Assembly (NCBI GenBank): GCA_947581635.1
Contig: CANPVE010000002.1
Location: forward strand, 204,296-268,295
DNA length: 64,000 bases
Direction: 5' to 3'
Source of the DNA: an uncultured Clostridia bacterium
Lineage (GTDB): Bacteria > Bacillota > Clostridia > Oscillospirales > Acutalibacteraceae
Below are positions 43,643 to 52,592 of this stretch, piece after piece; position 1 is the first letter of the stretch, and every line of letters begins with the position of its first letter. A program made the translations under genes and the position numbers. The notes beneath the pieces were generated by a model. That model was not told the origin of the DNA, did no database searches, and saw only the letters and a list, made by a program, of their open reading frames with translations.

Positions 43643-44872
43643 GTGAAAGTGTCTGAAAATGTCGTAGAGCCAAAAAAAAATGGAAGCACGATTTTTTCTG
43701 TGTTTGCCTTGTTTGCGGTTTTTATGTTTTTCTGCGGGGTTCTCGCTGTGCTGTATGTAAAACATATTGAAAACACGCAAGCGGCGTATAAACCTGAATC
43801 TACGTTTAAACCGCAGGTTGATAATTCGGAGGTAAGCGATTCGGATAACAGCGCGGTACTGTCGGATTATATAGTGAGCAATATGTCGCTTGAAGAAAAG
43901 GTTGGGCAGCTGTTTATGGTCCGCAGCAATGGCGACAGCGACGTATTCGAGGTCATAAAGCAGACTCGAGCGGGCGGAGTTATTCTGTTTGCAGACGATT
44001 TTAAGGGCAAGGACAGCGCGCAGGTTGTGGAGATGATTGACAAAATGCAAGCCTCGTCCGACGGCAAAATGCTGGTCGCAGTTGATGAGGAGGGCGGAAC
44101 TGTGGTTCGCGTGAGCAGCAATCCCAAGCTCCGCCCAAGCAAGTTTAAGTCTCCGCGCCAGTTGTATTCGGAGGGCGGTCTGGAGCTTATTGTCTCGGAT
44201 ACCGACGAGAAGTGCCGGCTTCTTGAATCACTGCATATAAATATTAACATGGCGCCTGTAGCTGATGTGTGCAATCAACGCAGCGGATTCATGTATAAAC
44301 GCGCGTTTGGGGGCAACGCTGATGCGACGGCGGAGTATGTTTCGTCAGTAGTCAGCCAAATGAATAAAAGTTCCGTGGCGAGCTGCGTCAAGCATTTCCC
44401 CGGTTATGGAAACAGCAAGTCTGACACCCATAAGGGACTTGATGTGAACGAAAAATCGCTTCAGGAACTGCGAGAGTGTGACTTGGTTCCGTTTCAAAGC
44501 GCTATAGATCACGGTGCTGACGCAATCATGATCACCCATACGGTGATAAAGTCTGTAGATTCGGATTGCCCTGCCTCGCTTTCCAAAAACGTGGTAGATA
44601 TGATACGCTCGGAAATGGGATTCGATGGAGTTATCGTGTCGGACGGTCTGGAAATGGGTGCCGTAATTGAATACAGCGGAGACAGCGGAAAGGTATGCGT
44701 AATGGCAGTCAACGCCGGCGTTGACATACTCTGCATTCCCAAGGATCCCGTGGAGGATTACGGCGCGGTTCTGGAGGCGGTCAATTCTGGCGAAATTTCC
44801 GAATCACGTATTGATGAAGCCGTGAAGCGTATTGTGAAATTAAAAATGCGGCTTGGACTTTATGAGCAATAA
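43643..44872 (+). CDS. Membrane-anchored GH3 beta-N-acetylhexosaminidase-like enzyme
   Basis: A GH3 enzyme of the NagZ type acting on cell-wall fragments or other beta-linked GlcNAc. One helix (about 18-40) anchors it, with a short acidic linker. The domain has MSLEEKVGQLFMV, VDEEGG (substrate region), KHFPGYGNSKSDTH (Asp-His dyad that acts as general acid/base in NagZ) and the nucleophile Asp in GVIVSDGLEMGAV. 409 residues with no C-terminal domain. GTG 43643 is preceded by AGAAGGT. The predicted location is outside the membrane, consistent with wall turnover in Gram-positives. A terminator follows at 44883-44927. Confidence 0.92.
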   Translation: MKVSENVVEPKKNGSTIFSVFALFAVFMFFCGVLAVLYVKHIENTQAAYKPESTFKPQVDNSEVSDSDNSAVLSDYIVSNMSLEEKVGQLFMVRSNGDSDVFEVIKQTRAGGVILFADDFKGKDSAQVVEMIDKMQASSDGKMLVAVDEEGGTVVRVSSNPKLRPSKFKSPRQLYSEGGLELIVSDTDEKCRLLESLHININMAPVADVCNQRSGFMYKRAFGGNADATAEYVSSVVSQMNKSSVASCVKHFPGYGNSKSDTHKGLDVNEKSLQELRECDLVPFQSAIDHGADAIMITHTVIKSVDSDCPASLSKNVVDMIRSEMGFDGVIVSDGLEMGAVIEYSGDSGKVCVMAVNAGVDILCIPKDPVEDYGAVLEAVNSGEISESRIDEAVKRIVKLKMRLGLYEQ

Positions 44873-44882
44873 TCTTTTTAAT

Positions 44883-44927
44883 ACAAAAACAGCAGTCGAT
44901 TACGTAAGAATCAACTGCTGTTTTTGT
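44883..44927. terminator. Bidirectional terminator
   Basis: ACAAAAACAGCAGT pairs with ACTGCTGTTTTTGT, with inner GATT/AATC pairing. It serves the GH3 gene and the SCP2-domain gene. Confidence 0.9.
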
Positions 44928-44944
44928 TGCCGTAAATTAAACGA

Positions 44945-45277
44945 TCATACCCTCATGCCGAGTGCGTCCGCCAATCGGAACGCAGCAGAGACATCTCCGC
45001 TGATTTTCAGCCTGCCTGTTGAGTAGGCTGCACTAGGCGCGAGACTGTGCTCAATGAGTTTTTGAATATGTTTGGAATTTATCACAAAGGCACAAGTGCT
45101 GTTTTTGTAATCGTAGGGCTGTATATCAAAACTGCCGTCCCGCACCTCAATGTAGAACTTGCCCGCGCCTTCACCGGTAATATCAAACTCGTAGGAGTAG
45201 ACGCCTGAACCGAAAGCGGTGTAGTCCTTTGCCGCAAAATAATCCTTCATTTTTGTGTATATTTCTTCAAAATTCAT
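44945..45277 (-). CDS. SCP2 sterol-binding-fold protein
   Basis: A 110-residue stand-alone SCP2-domain protein. The pattern is YSYEFDITGEGAGKFYIEVRDG, CAFVINSKHIQKLIEHSLAPSAAYSTGRLKISGD (in parts) and an AAFRLADAL terminal helix. Such proteins bind hydrophobic ligands; in anaerobic bacteria the ligand is unknown. Two ATG codons lie at 45283 and 45277; the second has AAAGGAA about ten bases upstream and is preferred. Single gene, with a shared terminator downstream. Confidence 0.85.
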   Translation of the reverse strand: MNFEEIYTKMKDYFAAKDYTAFGSGVYSYEFDITGEGAGKFYIEVRDGSFDIQPYDYKNSTCAFVINSKHIQKLIEHSLAPSAAYSTGRLKISGDVSAAFRLADALGMRV

Positions 45278-45535
45278 ATACATTCATTCCTTTCCAAAAG
45301 GGTTTCTTTATACTACAATATATGAATCGGACATCAATAGGTAAGAAAAAAGCCAAAAAATAAGGCGAGAACTTATTTGTGCGAAGGGCAGATTTATTAC
45401 CGTGCGCAAACAAGAAACGCCTTTGCTTCATGAGTACCGAATCAACATCCGCGTAACATTATACACACGCGATGCCTTTATGTAAATATTTTATCTCACA
45501 AATATAATAAAAAAATAAAAGAATTTTTAGCTTAG
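45278..45535. other. Gene-free AT-rich gap between divergent genes
   Basis: No gene is supported here. The stretch is strongly AT-rich in its right half. No repeat or long hairpin seen. Confidence 0.4.
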
Positions 45536-45564
45536 TTGCAATGCGCCAAACAATGTGTTATTAT
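45536..45564 (+). promoter_or_regulatory. Sigma-A promoter of the GT-C/YfhO operon
   Basis: TTGCAA (45536-45541), 17 bases, TATTAT (45559-45564). Confidence 0.6.
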
Positions 45565-45678
45565 TGTTTATGATACTTCGACAATAGAACGCAGACAATT
45601 ATGTGTGGAACAATTCAATTATTTGCCTGAAATGCTCTAATTGCCGAAGATAAAATGATTTTGTTCCGGGGTGATCAC

Positions 45679-47163
45679 TTGACAAGTTACTGTGAATTGG
45701 GAAGTCCCCAGTATACAAATACAACAAGGCTGGACGGTTCCCTGTGGCGCAGATTAATAGCAACTATATTTATTTTTGCTTTGGCGCTTCGACTGATGAT
45801 AGCCTGCGTCTATCTTAACTCATATGATACGGAATGGAATATAATGTGGGGGATTGAACTGGGGGACGGTTTCTTCAGTGCGTATGCGCATCTGACCTCG
45901 CTGGATTATCCGCCGCTATACCTCTATCCGCTTTATATTGTGGGGAGGCTTATGGAATTTGATCAAATTGCAGGCTATATTCCCTTGAGAATGTTGGCAA
46001 TAAAATTTATGCCGTGTCTTGCGGACAGCCTTACGTGCATAGTGTTGTACAGACTTGGTTCGCGCAGGACGAAATTGTTGGGCGCGGTCGCCGCGGCGCT
46101 TTGGGCGGTAAATCCCGCGACGATATTCAATTGTGCCTTTTGGGGACAGACCGATTGCGTGCTTATTCTGATGGCGGCGCTGTTGTTCCTGGCATTGGCG
46201 GAGAGGCGGATTGTCCTATCAGGAGTAATGTTTGCCGCTATGTTTTCCACCAAGCTCCAAGGACTGTACCTCGCGCCTGTGGTGGGTATGGAAATTCTTG
46301 CGATATGTTTTGGCAGCGTCAATTACAAAAAATTCAAGCTTCGTAATATAAGGCGCGATCAGATTATCGGCTTTCTGAAATTTATCGCTGCGGTCGCGGG
46401 AACCCTTTGTATTGTATATTTGCCGTTTATGATAGGCTCGGCCGTCGAATATGGGGATAAACTGGAGGGATTCTTTGCTCCGCTGTCAGTGTATCGGGAC
46501 GGAGTGGACAAATATCCGTATATCACAATGAACGCCGACAATGTTTATATGCTGTTTGGTCTCAACGGAGTCAACGACGGCATGGAAGTTTTGCCCGGGA
46601 TAAGCGTTTCCTTTGTGGGAACATTCTTTCTGCTCGTCTCTGTGATGTCTGTTGCGATCTGTTACGTTTTTGGCAAAAGGCGGTCGCATTGGCTTGCGGC
46701 GTATATGCTGATGGAGTGCATATTCATGCTCACCTGCCGACAGCACGAGAGATATCAGATATTGACTCTTGTGATGTTGATTGGAGCATTTATTCAAATT
46801 GCCGACAAAAGGATTTTTACGATATTTGTGATGCAGTCATTTATTATATTTGTAAATCAGGCCAGAGTACTGGGCGCGGTGCGTGAGAACAGCCGCTGGT
46901 GGCTCAATTACCAAATTTCAAACCAATCCATGAGTGAAGTCATGAGGGAGTCCTTGAACGAAGTGATGGATAAGGGTGTGTGGTGGATAAATCACGGCAG
47001 TGAGATAAGTTTTTGCAATTCAATGCTGAATGTGTGCGTGTTTTTTGTTTCAATAGTACTCGTGCTGAGATTTTATTTTGACTGTGGATATAAAATTCGG
47101 TTCGCTGAACGCGCAAAGGAATGGATAGATTTTGTGAGGATTAGACTTGAGAGCCACAAATAG
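45679..47163 (+). CDS. GT-C-like polytopic membrane glycosyltransferase
   Basis: A protein of about 494 residues with many hydrophobic helices. The first extracytoplasmic loop has YDTEWNIMWGIELGDGFF and SLDYPPLYLYPLY, typical of the GT39/GT-C group in which acidic residues bind metal or lipid-phosphate sugars. NPATIFNCAFWGQTD is a diagnostic motif. It would transfer sugars from a polyprenyl-phosphate donor to an external acceptor. ATG 45655 lacks a ribosome binding site, whereas TTG 45679 lies seven bases after GGGGTG and is preferred. It precedes a YfhO gene of the same class, suggesting a shared glycan pathway. Confidence 0.8.
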   Translation: MTSYCELGSPQYTNTTRLDGSLWRRLIATIFIFALALRLMIACVYLNSYDTEWNIMWGIELGDGFFSAYAHLTSLDYPPLYLYPLYIVGRLMEFDQIAGYIPLRMLAIKFMPCLADSLTCIVLYRLGSRRTKLLGAVAAALWAVNPATIFNCAFWGQTDCVLILMAALLFLALAERRIVLSGVMFAAMFSTKLQGLYLAPVVGMEILAICFGSVNYKKFKLRNIRRDQIIGFLKFIAAVAGTLCIVYLPFMIGSAVEYGDKLEGFFAPLSVYRDGVDKYPYITMNADNVYMLFGLNGVNDGMEVLPGISVSFVGTFFLLVSVMSVAICYVFGKRRSHWLAAYMLMECIFMLTCRQHERYQILTLVMLIGAFIQIADKRIFTIFVMQSFIIFVNQARVLGAVRENSRWWLNYQISNQSMSEVMRESLNEVMDKGVWWINHGSEISFCNSMLNVCVFFVSIVLVLRFYFDCGYKIRFAERAKEWIDFVRIRLESHK

Positions 47164-47236
47164 AAAGACGTAATATTTTTACGTGCTGTGAAACTTATAA
47201 CGGCTATAAAATAAATACTTTGGAGGATTTTTACAA

Positions 47237-49840
47237 TTGGACGTGAAAAACAAAAGACCTCGGTTCTGCGCGATGCTTTACCGCTCCCCTTATGCCCGAG
47301 ATGGGGGCAGATACTTGTTTGTGCTGGCGGTGGGATTCATAACCGCGCTTTGTGTTATGGTTCCTTTTATTGTGTACGATAAGGGATATTTTCTCATGTA
47401 CGGAGATTTTAATGTGCAGCAGTATCCCTTCTATATGCATATACACGATGCGCTGCACAGGGGCGAATTTGGCTGGGATTTCAAGACCGATTTGGGAGTG
47501 AATATGATAGGCTCCTACAGCTTTTATAACCTCGGTTCGCCCTTCTTCCTATTCACGCTGTTGTTTCCATCGGGAGCCGTGCCGTATATGATAGGCCCGC
47601 TGCTCGCGCTCAAAATAGGATGTTGCGCGATGACGTCCTACGCGTATATCCGCCGCTTCACCCGATATGAAGAATACGCGGTACTTGGCGGATTGATGTA
47701 CGCTTTTTCGGGATTTTCAATTTTTAATATGTTTTTCAATCACTTTCACGAGCCTATGGTTTTCTTTCCTCTGATGCTCATAGCGCTTGAGGAACTGATG
47801 GTAAATGACCGCAAGGGCTGGTTTGCGGTTACTGTCGCGATAAATGCATTTGTGAATTATTATTTTTTTGTGGCTGAAGTCTTTTTTATAGCCATATATT
47901 TCTTTGTGCGGCTCGCGATGTGTTCCGAATGGAATTTCACTCCGCGCAAGTTTGCAACCGTTGCGTTCGAGTCTGTGCTGGGATTTGCGATGGCGGGTAT
48001 TATCGTTCTGCCTTCAGTGTGGGAAGTGGCGCAGAACCCCAGAACCGAACCAAAGCTCTACGGCTGGAATGCGCTGGTTTACTCAAAGCCTCAGCGATAT
48101 ATAAATATACTGGAGGCGTTTTTCTTTCCGCCCGATCTTCCCGCACGGCCAAATTTCACTCCGGATTCAAACACCAAGTGGGGCTCGGTTGCCGCTTGCC
48201 TGCCGATTTTCGGTATGACCGGCGTTATAGCATGGTTGCAAAGCCGCAAGGGACATTGGCTGCGCCGAATGATAATAATATGTTTTTTCATGGCGTTTAT
48301 CCCGCTGCTCAACTCTGTTTTTCAGCTTCTGAGCGCGACTTATTATGCGCGCTGGTTCTTCATGTTCACGCTGATGAACGCCCTGGCCACAGTTATGGCG
48401 CTCAGCAACAGCGATATTGATTGGGGAAGGGCAATCAGATGGTCCGGAGGCATAACAATCGCTGTCGCCGCCGCTATCGGTTTCATGGTTAAGACGGAGG
48501 GCGATCCTGAAAACGGCGTGGAGTGGGAATTCGGTCTGATGGAATATCCGGACAGATTTTGGATATATGTTGCTATAGCTATGCTTTCGCTTATGATGAC
48601 CGCTGTTATTGTCGTCAAACTTAGACAGAGTGACAGAATTAGAGTTTATTCGCTGGGTATGGCAGGGATTGTCGCGGTCTATGCGGCGACCTGTATAATA
48701 TTCATAGGTCAGGGGAAAACGCTGTCATACGACAGCAGAAATTACGTCATTCCAAACGCTCTCAGCCGAGCCGAAGATATTCATTTAGATGGACTCAAAA
48801 AGGCGGAGTACCGCGTGGATTTCTACAAGGATATGGATAATATGGGGATGTTTTGGGATACCTCGTGTATTCAGGCATTCCACTCCATTGTGCCGCCATC
48901 TGTAATAGATTTTTATACATCTGTGGGGATTGAGCGCGGAGTGGGCAGTCGTCCGAGTACCGATGCCTACGCAATACGCTCGCTGCTTAGTGTGAAGTAT
49001 CTCTTCGAGAATGCGGAAAATCCGCAATTTGGAAATGCGAAGGTGGTCAACGGTGAGGTCAAAAATACTCTGATGCCCGGTTGGAGCTATTTAAAAACCG
49101 AGGGTGGCTATAATATCTGGCAGAATGACTGCTATATTCCATACGGATTTACCTATGATTACTACATTTCCCAGAAGAATTTCGAGCAGGCATTCCAGTC
49201 GAGCGATCGCGGGAATCTTATGCTGAGAGCAATTGTTCTCAGCGATGAGCAGGTACAGAAATACGACGGTATCCTTGAACCGCTGCCGAATGAAAACACC
49301 TACTTTAGTGAGAGCGGCTATATTGCCGATTGTGCCGACCGAGCCGAGCACTGCTGCGATGATTTTTCTACGGACAACAAGGGCTTTTCGGCCTCTATAG
49401 AGCTTGATAAGCCCAATCTAGTATTTTTCAGCATACCTTATCACGACGGCTGGAGCGCGTATGTCAATGGAAAAAAGGTTGATATAGAGCGTGTGAATGT
49501 GGGGTTCATGGCGGTATTTTGCGAGGCGGGGTATTCCGAGATACGCTTTGAATATGAAACGCCTATGCTCAAACTCGGAGCTGCTGTCACCGTTGCGGCG
49601 CTTGTGGAGTTTGCCGTGTATGCCGTATTTTTTGCCTATAATGTGCGGCTCGGAAAAAATCGAAGGTTTAGACGGTTTGTCTTTTGGCTGCGCAGGAAAT
49701 GCAATATTAATTATGCGGCGGCTTTGCCGGACAATGTAAGACCGATTGATTACGGCGACGAAATGCCGGACGGATTTGAGGACGATTTCGGGGAGTATTT
49801 TGATGAATCAGAGCGTGAGTCAGAAAATGATGGAGAATGA
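47237..49840 (+). CDS. YfhO family membrane protein (GT-C type glycosyltransferase)
   Basis: An 867-residue YfhO-family protein with a dozen or so helices followed by a large extracytoplasmic domain and a final helix. The N-terminal MYGDFNVQQYPFYMHIHDALHRG and LGVNMIGSYSFYNLGSPFF segments are typical. YfhO glycosylates lipoteichoic acid or related polymers in Bacillales. TTG 47237 has GGAGG at ten bases. The acidic C-terminal tail (EMPDGFEDDFGEYFDE and following) is unusual and lies over the start of the next gene, which overlaps by 38 bases. Confidence 0.88.
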   Translation: MDVKNKRPRFCAMLYRSPYARDGGRYLFVLAVGFITALCVMVPFIVYDKGYFLMYGDFNVQQYPFYMHIHDALHRGEFGWDFKTDLGVNMIGSYSFYNLGSPFFLFTLLFPSGAVPYMIGPLLALKIGCCAMTSYAYIRRFTRYEEYAVLGGLMYAFSGFSIFNMFFNHFHEPMVFFPLMLIALEELMVNDRKGWFAVTVAINAFVNYYFFVAEVFFIAIYFFVRLAMCSEWNFTPRKFATVAFESVLGFAMAGIIVLPSVWEVAQNPRTEPKLYGWNALVYSKPQRYINILEAFFFPPDLPARPNFTPDSNTKWGSVAACLPIFGMTGVIAWLQSRKGHWLRRMIIICFFMAFIPLLNSVFQLLSATYYARWFFMFTLMNALATVMALSNSDIDWGRAIRWSGGITIAVAAAIGFMVKTEGDPENGVEWEFGLMEYPDRFWIYVAIAMLSLMMTAVIVVKLRQSDRIRVYSLGMAGIVAVYAATCIIFIGQGKTLSYDSRNYVIPNALSRAEDIHLDGLKKAEYRVDFYKDMDNMGMFWDTSCIQAFHSIVPPSVIDFYTSVGIERGVGSRPSTDAYAIRSLLSVKYLFENAENPQFGNAKVVNGEVKNTLMPGWSYLKTEGGYNIWQNDCYIPYGFTYDYYISQKNFEQAFQSSDRGNLMLRAIVLSDEQVQKYDGILEPLPNENTYFSESGYIADCADRAEHCCDDFSTDNKGFSASIELDKPNLVFFSIPYHDGWSAYVNGKKVDIERVNVGFMAVFCEAGYSEIRFEYETPMLKLGAAVTVAALVEFAVYAVFFAYNVRLGKNRRFRRFVFWLRRKCNINYAAALPDNVRPIDYGDEMPDGFEDDFGEYFDESERESENDGE

Positions 49841-51170
49841 TTTTTATTGCGACGCGCCGCTTTACACAGCGCTTAAAAAATATGTGGATAAGGATATGTC
49901 GTCATTCCATACGCCGGGTCACAAGGGGCGAACGGATATCTTTGATATCAACCTCTCGTTTGACCTGACTGAACTTCCGGAAACCGATTCGCTTTTTGAG
50001 TGTGACGGTGCGATACGGGCTTCCGAGGTAAAGGCGGCCGAACTTTTCGGCGCAAAATATACGTCGGTGTCGGCGGGAGGCTGTACGCTCGCCATACAGG
50101 GAATGTTGGCAGCTTTCACAAAATTGGGAGATAAGGTGTTATTTTCGAGAAATATCCACAGAAGCGCTGTCAATGCCGCTATACTTTTCGGATTGGAGCC
50201 ATTTTGGGTGATGCACCGCAATGACTGCGGTGCGGGTTTGCCCGGAAGAATTTATCCCGAGGACGTGCGCGCCGCTTTGAAACAAAATCCCGACGCGGCG
50301 GCAGTTTATCTCACATCACCTGATTATTACGGCTGTATGTCCGACATCGGCGGAATATCGGCCGTGTGCCGCGAATTCAGAGTGCCGCTGCTGGTGGACA
50401 ATGCCCACGGGACACATCTTGTGGCGTTCGGCAAACACCCGCTGCATCTTGGCGCTTCGGCTTCCGCCTGCTCCGCCCATAAAACCCTTCCTGTGCTGAC
50501 AGGCGGGGCGTGGTTGAACTGCGCAGACGAAAATGCCGCAAAAAAAATAAAATCGGCAATGGCGCTGTTCGGTTCGACCAGTCCGTCCTATATGACGATG
50601 ACGTCACTCGATGTGGCGCGCGCATGGCTTCAAGCTGAGGGAATGGAGGAGTTTCGTCGGCTTGCGTGTGTTGTTAATGAATTGAAAGAGCTTGCCGTGA
50701 GCGTTGGTTTTGAACTCCCGTTGGGGGAATGTGATCCCATCAGACTGACGTTGCTGACAACCAACGTGGGCTTCAACGGAAATGAGGCCGCAGAGTATTT
50801 CCGCCGTCGCGGTTCGGAGTGCGAACACAGCGACAGCGTTTCAGTGATATTTATTATTACTCCGTTTAATTCTCGGCGCGATATCGATCGTCTCAGGCAG
50901 GCGATAGCTGAATTTCCGCGTCGGCAGCCGCTCGATCCGCTCGAAAATACTATGATTCACCTGCCTGAACGTGCAATGTCCCCCAGAGAGGTGCTGCGGC
51001 ATGGTCGGGAGATCATTCCAACCGAGCGGGCAGAGGGCAGGATTGCAGCGGAGGCGGCGTGTCCATGTCCGCCCGGAGTTCCTGTGGTAATGCCCGGGGA
51101 AATAATTAATGCAAAATGCGTAAAAATTCTGTTAAGCACTGGAATTAATCAAGCAGTTGTGTTACAATAA
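49803..51170 (+). CDS. Orn/Lys/Arg decarboxylase family protein (SpeA/YaaO-like)
   Basis: A PLP fold-type I enzyme of the major-domain Orn/Lys/Arg decarboxylase family, YaaO-type. MSSFHTPGHKGR (about 35-46) is the family signature; PLP-binding positions lie in SAGGCTLAIQG, LLVDNAHGTHL and the lysine of SACSAHKTLPVLTGG (about 218-232). 455 residues, the shorter class. The product could be a polyamine, but substrate cannot be read from sequence. ATG 49803 has GGGGAG at 49790-49795. Its start overlaps yfhO. It begins the conserved decarboxylase-(tmk)-darA-holB-ricT order, with tmk missing. Confidence 0.85.
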   Translation: MNQSVSQKMMENDFYCDAPLYTALKKYVDKDMSSFHTPGHKGRTDIFDINLSFDLTELPETDSLFECDGAIRASEVKAAELFGAKYTSVSAGGCTLAIQGMLAAFTKLGDKVLFSRNIHRSAVNAAILFGLEPFWVMHRNDCGAGLPGRIYPEDVRAALKQNPDAAAVYLTSPDYYGCMSDIGGISAVCREFRVPLLVDNAHGTHLVAFGKHPLHLGASASACSAHKTLPVLTGGAWLNCADENAAKKIKSAMALFGSTSPSYMTMTSLDVARAWLQAEGMEEFRRLACVVNELKELAVSVGFELPLGECDPIRLTLLTTNVGFNGNEAAEYFRRRGSECEHSDSVSVIFIITPFNSRRDIDRLRQAIAEFPRRQPLDPLENTMIHLPERAMSPREVLRHGREIIPTERAEGRIAAEAACPCPPGVPVVMPGEIINAKCVKILLSTGINQAVVLQ

Positions 51171-51251
51171 TACTGCATATTTTTTGTGGGCTTTCCTGTC
51201 AACATAATTTCGGTGAAATATTGATTGACAAAGCTCGGAGAGGTTGATATT

Positions 51252-51575
51252 ATGAAGCTCGTGCTTGCTATTGTAAATAATGACGACAGTGCTGCTGTTG
51301 CAAATAATCTGACCGCTAAGGGATTCATCGCAACTAAGCTGTCTACTACCGGCGGATTTCTGAAAGCGGGAAATACTACACTTCTTATAGGAACTGACGA
51401 CGAGAAGGTTGAAGCGGCGATTGATATAATTAAGACGTTTTCGCACAAAAGAAAGCAGATTGTTGGCGACGAGACCGAGTTTGACTTTACACTTTTTAAG
51501 AGTGTTCCGGTGGAAGTCACGGTTGGTGGAGCGGCTATATTTGTGCTGGACGTTGAGAAATTCGTCAAATGCTGA
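51252..51575 (+). CDS. darA: Cyclic-di-AMP receptor DarA/PstA
   Basis: A 107-residue PII-like trimeric protein that binds c-di-AMP. The signature is KLVLAIVNNDDSAAVANNLTAKGF followed by TKLSTTGGFLKAGNTTLLIGTDDEKV (in parts), where Thr/Gly residues of the TTGGFL loop bind the nucleotide. Its downstream partner is unknown in most species. ATG 51252 follows AGAGGTTGAT. Its stop codon overlaps the holB start by seven bases (AAATGCTGA), so they are coupled. Confidence 0.93.
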   Translation: MKLVLAIVNNDDSAAVANNLTAKGFIATKLSTTGGFLKAGNTTLLIGTDDEKVEAAIDIIKTFSHKRKQIVGDETEFDFTLFKSVPVEVTVGGAAIFVLDVEKFVKC

Positions 51576-52591
51576 GTGACGTAGGTTCCAAAACAACGGT
51601 TCAGAACATATCAAAAATATTTTGCGGCAACCATGACGCGGTTGCGGATCTTGCAATGATGATTGACAGCCGCCGTATGCCGCATGCATTCATCTTGGAA
51701 GGTGCGGACGGTCTGGGAAAGTCAACCTTTGCGCGGATAATAGCGCGCGGTGCGATGTGTACCTGCGCGGAGCCGCTGTCGGGAGAGTGTCCTCATTGCC
51801 GCAAGCTGCGTGACAATATCCACCCGGATTTGATTTATATTCAGGGCAGTGGTAAACTGGGAGCCATATCCATTGATTCCGTAAGGGAAATGCGCATAAA
51901 TTGTCAGATTGCTCCTAATGAGGCGGATAAGCGCGTTTTTGTGTTGGAAGATTGCGATAATATGCTGTCGGCTGCTCAGAACGCTTTCTTAAAGATATTT
52001 GAAGAGTCCCCGCCGCATATCGTTTTTGTAATGACCTGCCGTTCTGCCATGAATTTGCTAACCACAATACGCTCCCGAGGCAGAATCATCACTCTGCACC
52101 CCGTGAAGACTGAGGAAGGTGCGGAGTTTATATGCAGAACAAGACCAGATGTGGACCCGGACACCGCAGCCGATGCCTGTGCTAAGAGTGGAGGAAACAT
52201 CGGGGAGGCGCTCAGATTTCTCGGCGGCGGAGACGATGAATTAAACAACAGGGCGGAGAATGTTACATTGGGGATAATTAGAGCTATGTGCGGCGGCAGT
52301 GAACTCGAGCTTGCTGCAAAGTGCGCCGCGATAGGCAGGGACAGAGAGTTGGCGGGTGCCGTGTGTGCGCGGCTGTGCGAACAGCTTCGCTGCTGTGTTG
52401 TGACGGCGGCAGGCGCTTGCGACACACTTGATTCGCCTTCGCCGGAGATAATGCGTCTTGGTGCGACCGTTTCAGCGGATACACTGATAAAGTATATTGA
52501 CGAAATAAACATTCTGAGCGACTGGCTCAAGATAAATATAAATATGCCGCTTTTTAATACAAGGCTGGCTATTATTTTACAGCGGAGGTAA
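51569..52591 (+). CDS. holB: DNA polymerase III subunit delta'
   Basis: An AAA+ clamp-loader subunit. The Walker A is EGADGLGKSTFARI (about 38-51), and the four-cysteine zinc module is CTCAEPLSGECPHCRKL (about 60-76). SRGRIITLHP corresponds to the SRC-type arginine finger motif, here SRGR. LEDCDNMLSAAQNAFLKIFEESPPH (in parts) is typical of delta'. 340 residues. The last bases contain the ribosome binding site CGGAGG of ricT. Between darA and ricT, as in other Firmicutes. Confidence 0.9.
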   Translation: MLSDVGSKTTVQNISKIFCGNHDAVADLAMMIDSRRMPHAFILEGADGLGKSTFARIIARGAMCTCAEPLSGECPHCRKLRDNIHPDLIYIQGSGKLGAISIDSVREMRINCQIAPNEADKRVFVLEDCDNMLSAAQNAFLKIFEESPPHIVFVMTCRSAMNLLTTIRSRGRIITLHPVKTEEGAEFICRTRPDVDPDTAADACAKSGGNIGEALRFLGGGDDELNNRAENVTLGIIRAMCGGSELELAAKCAAIGRDRELAGAVCARLCEQLRCCVVTAAGACDTLDSPSPEIMRLGATVSADTLIKYIDEINILSDWLKININMPLFNTRLAIILQRR

Positions 52592-52592
52592 T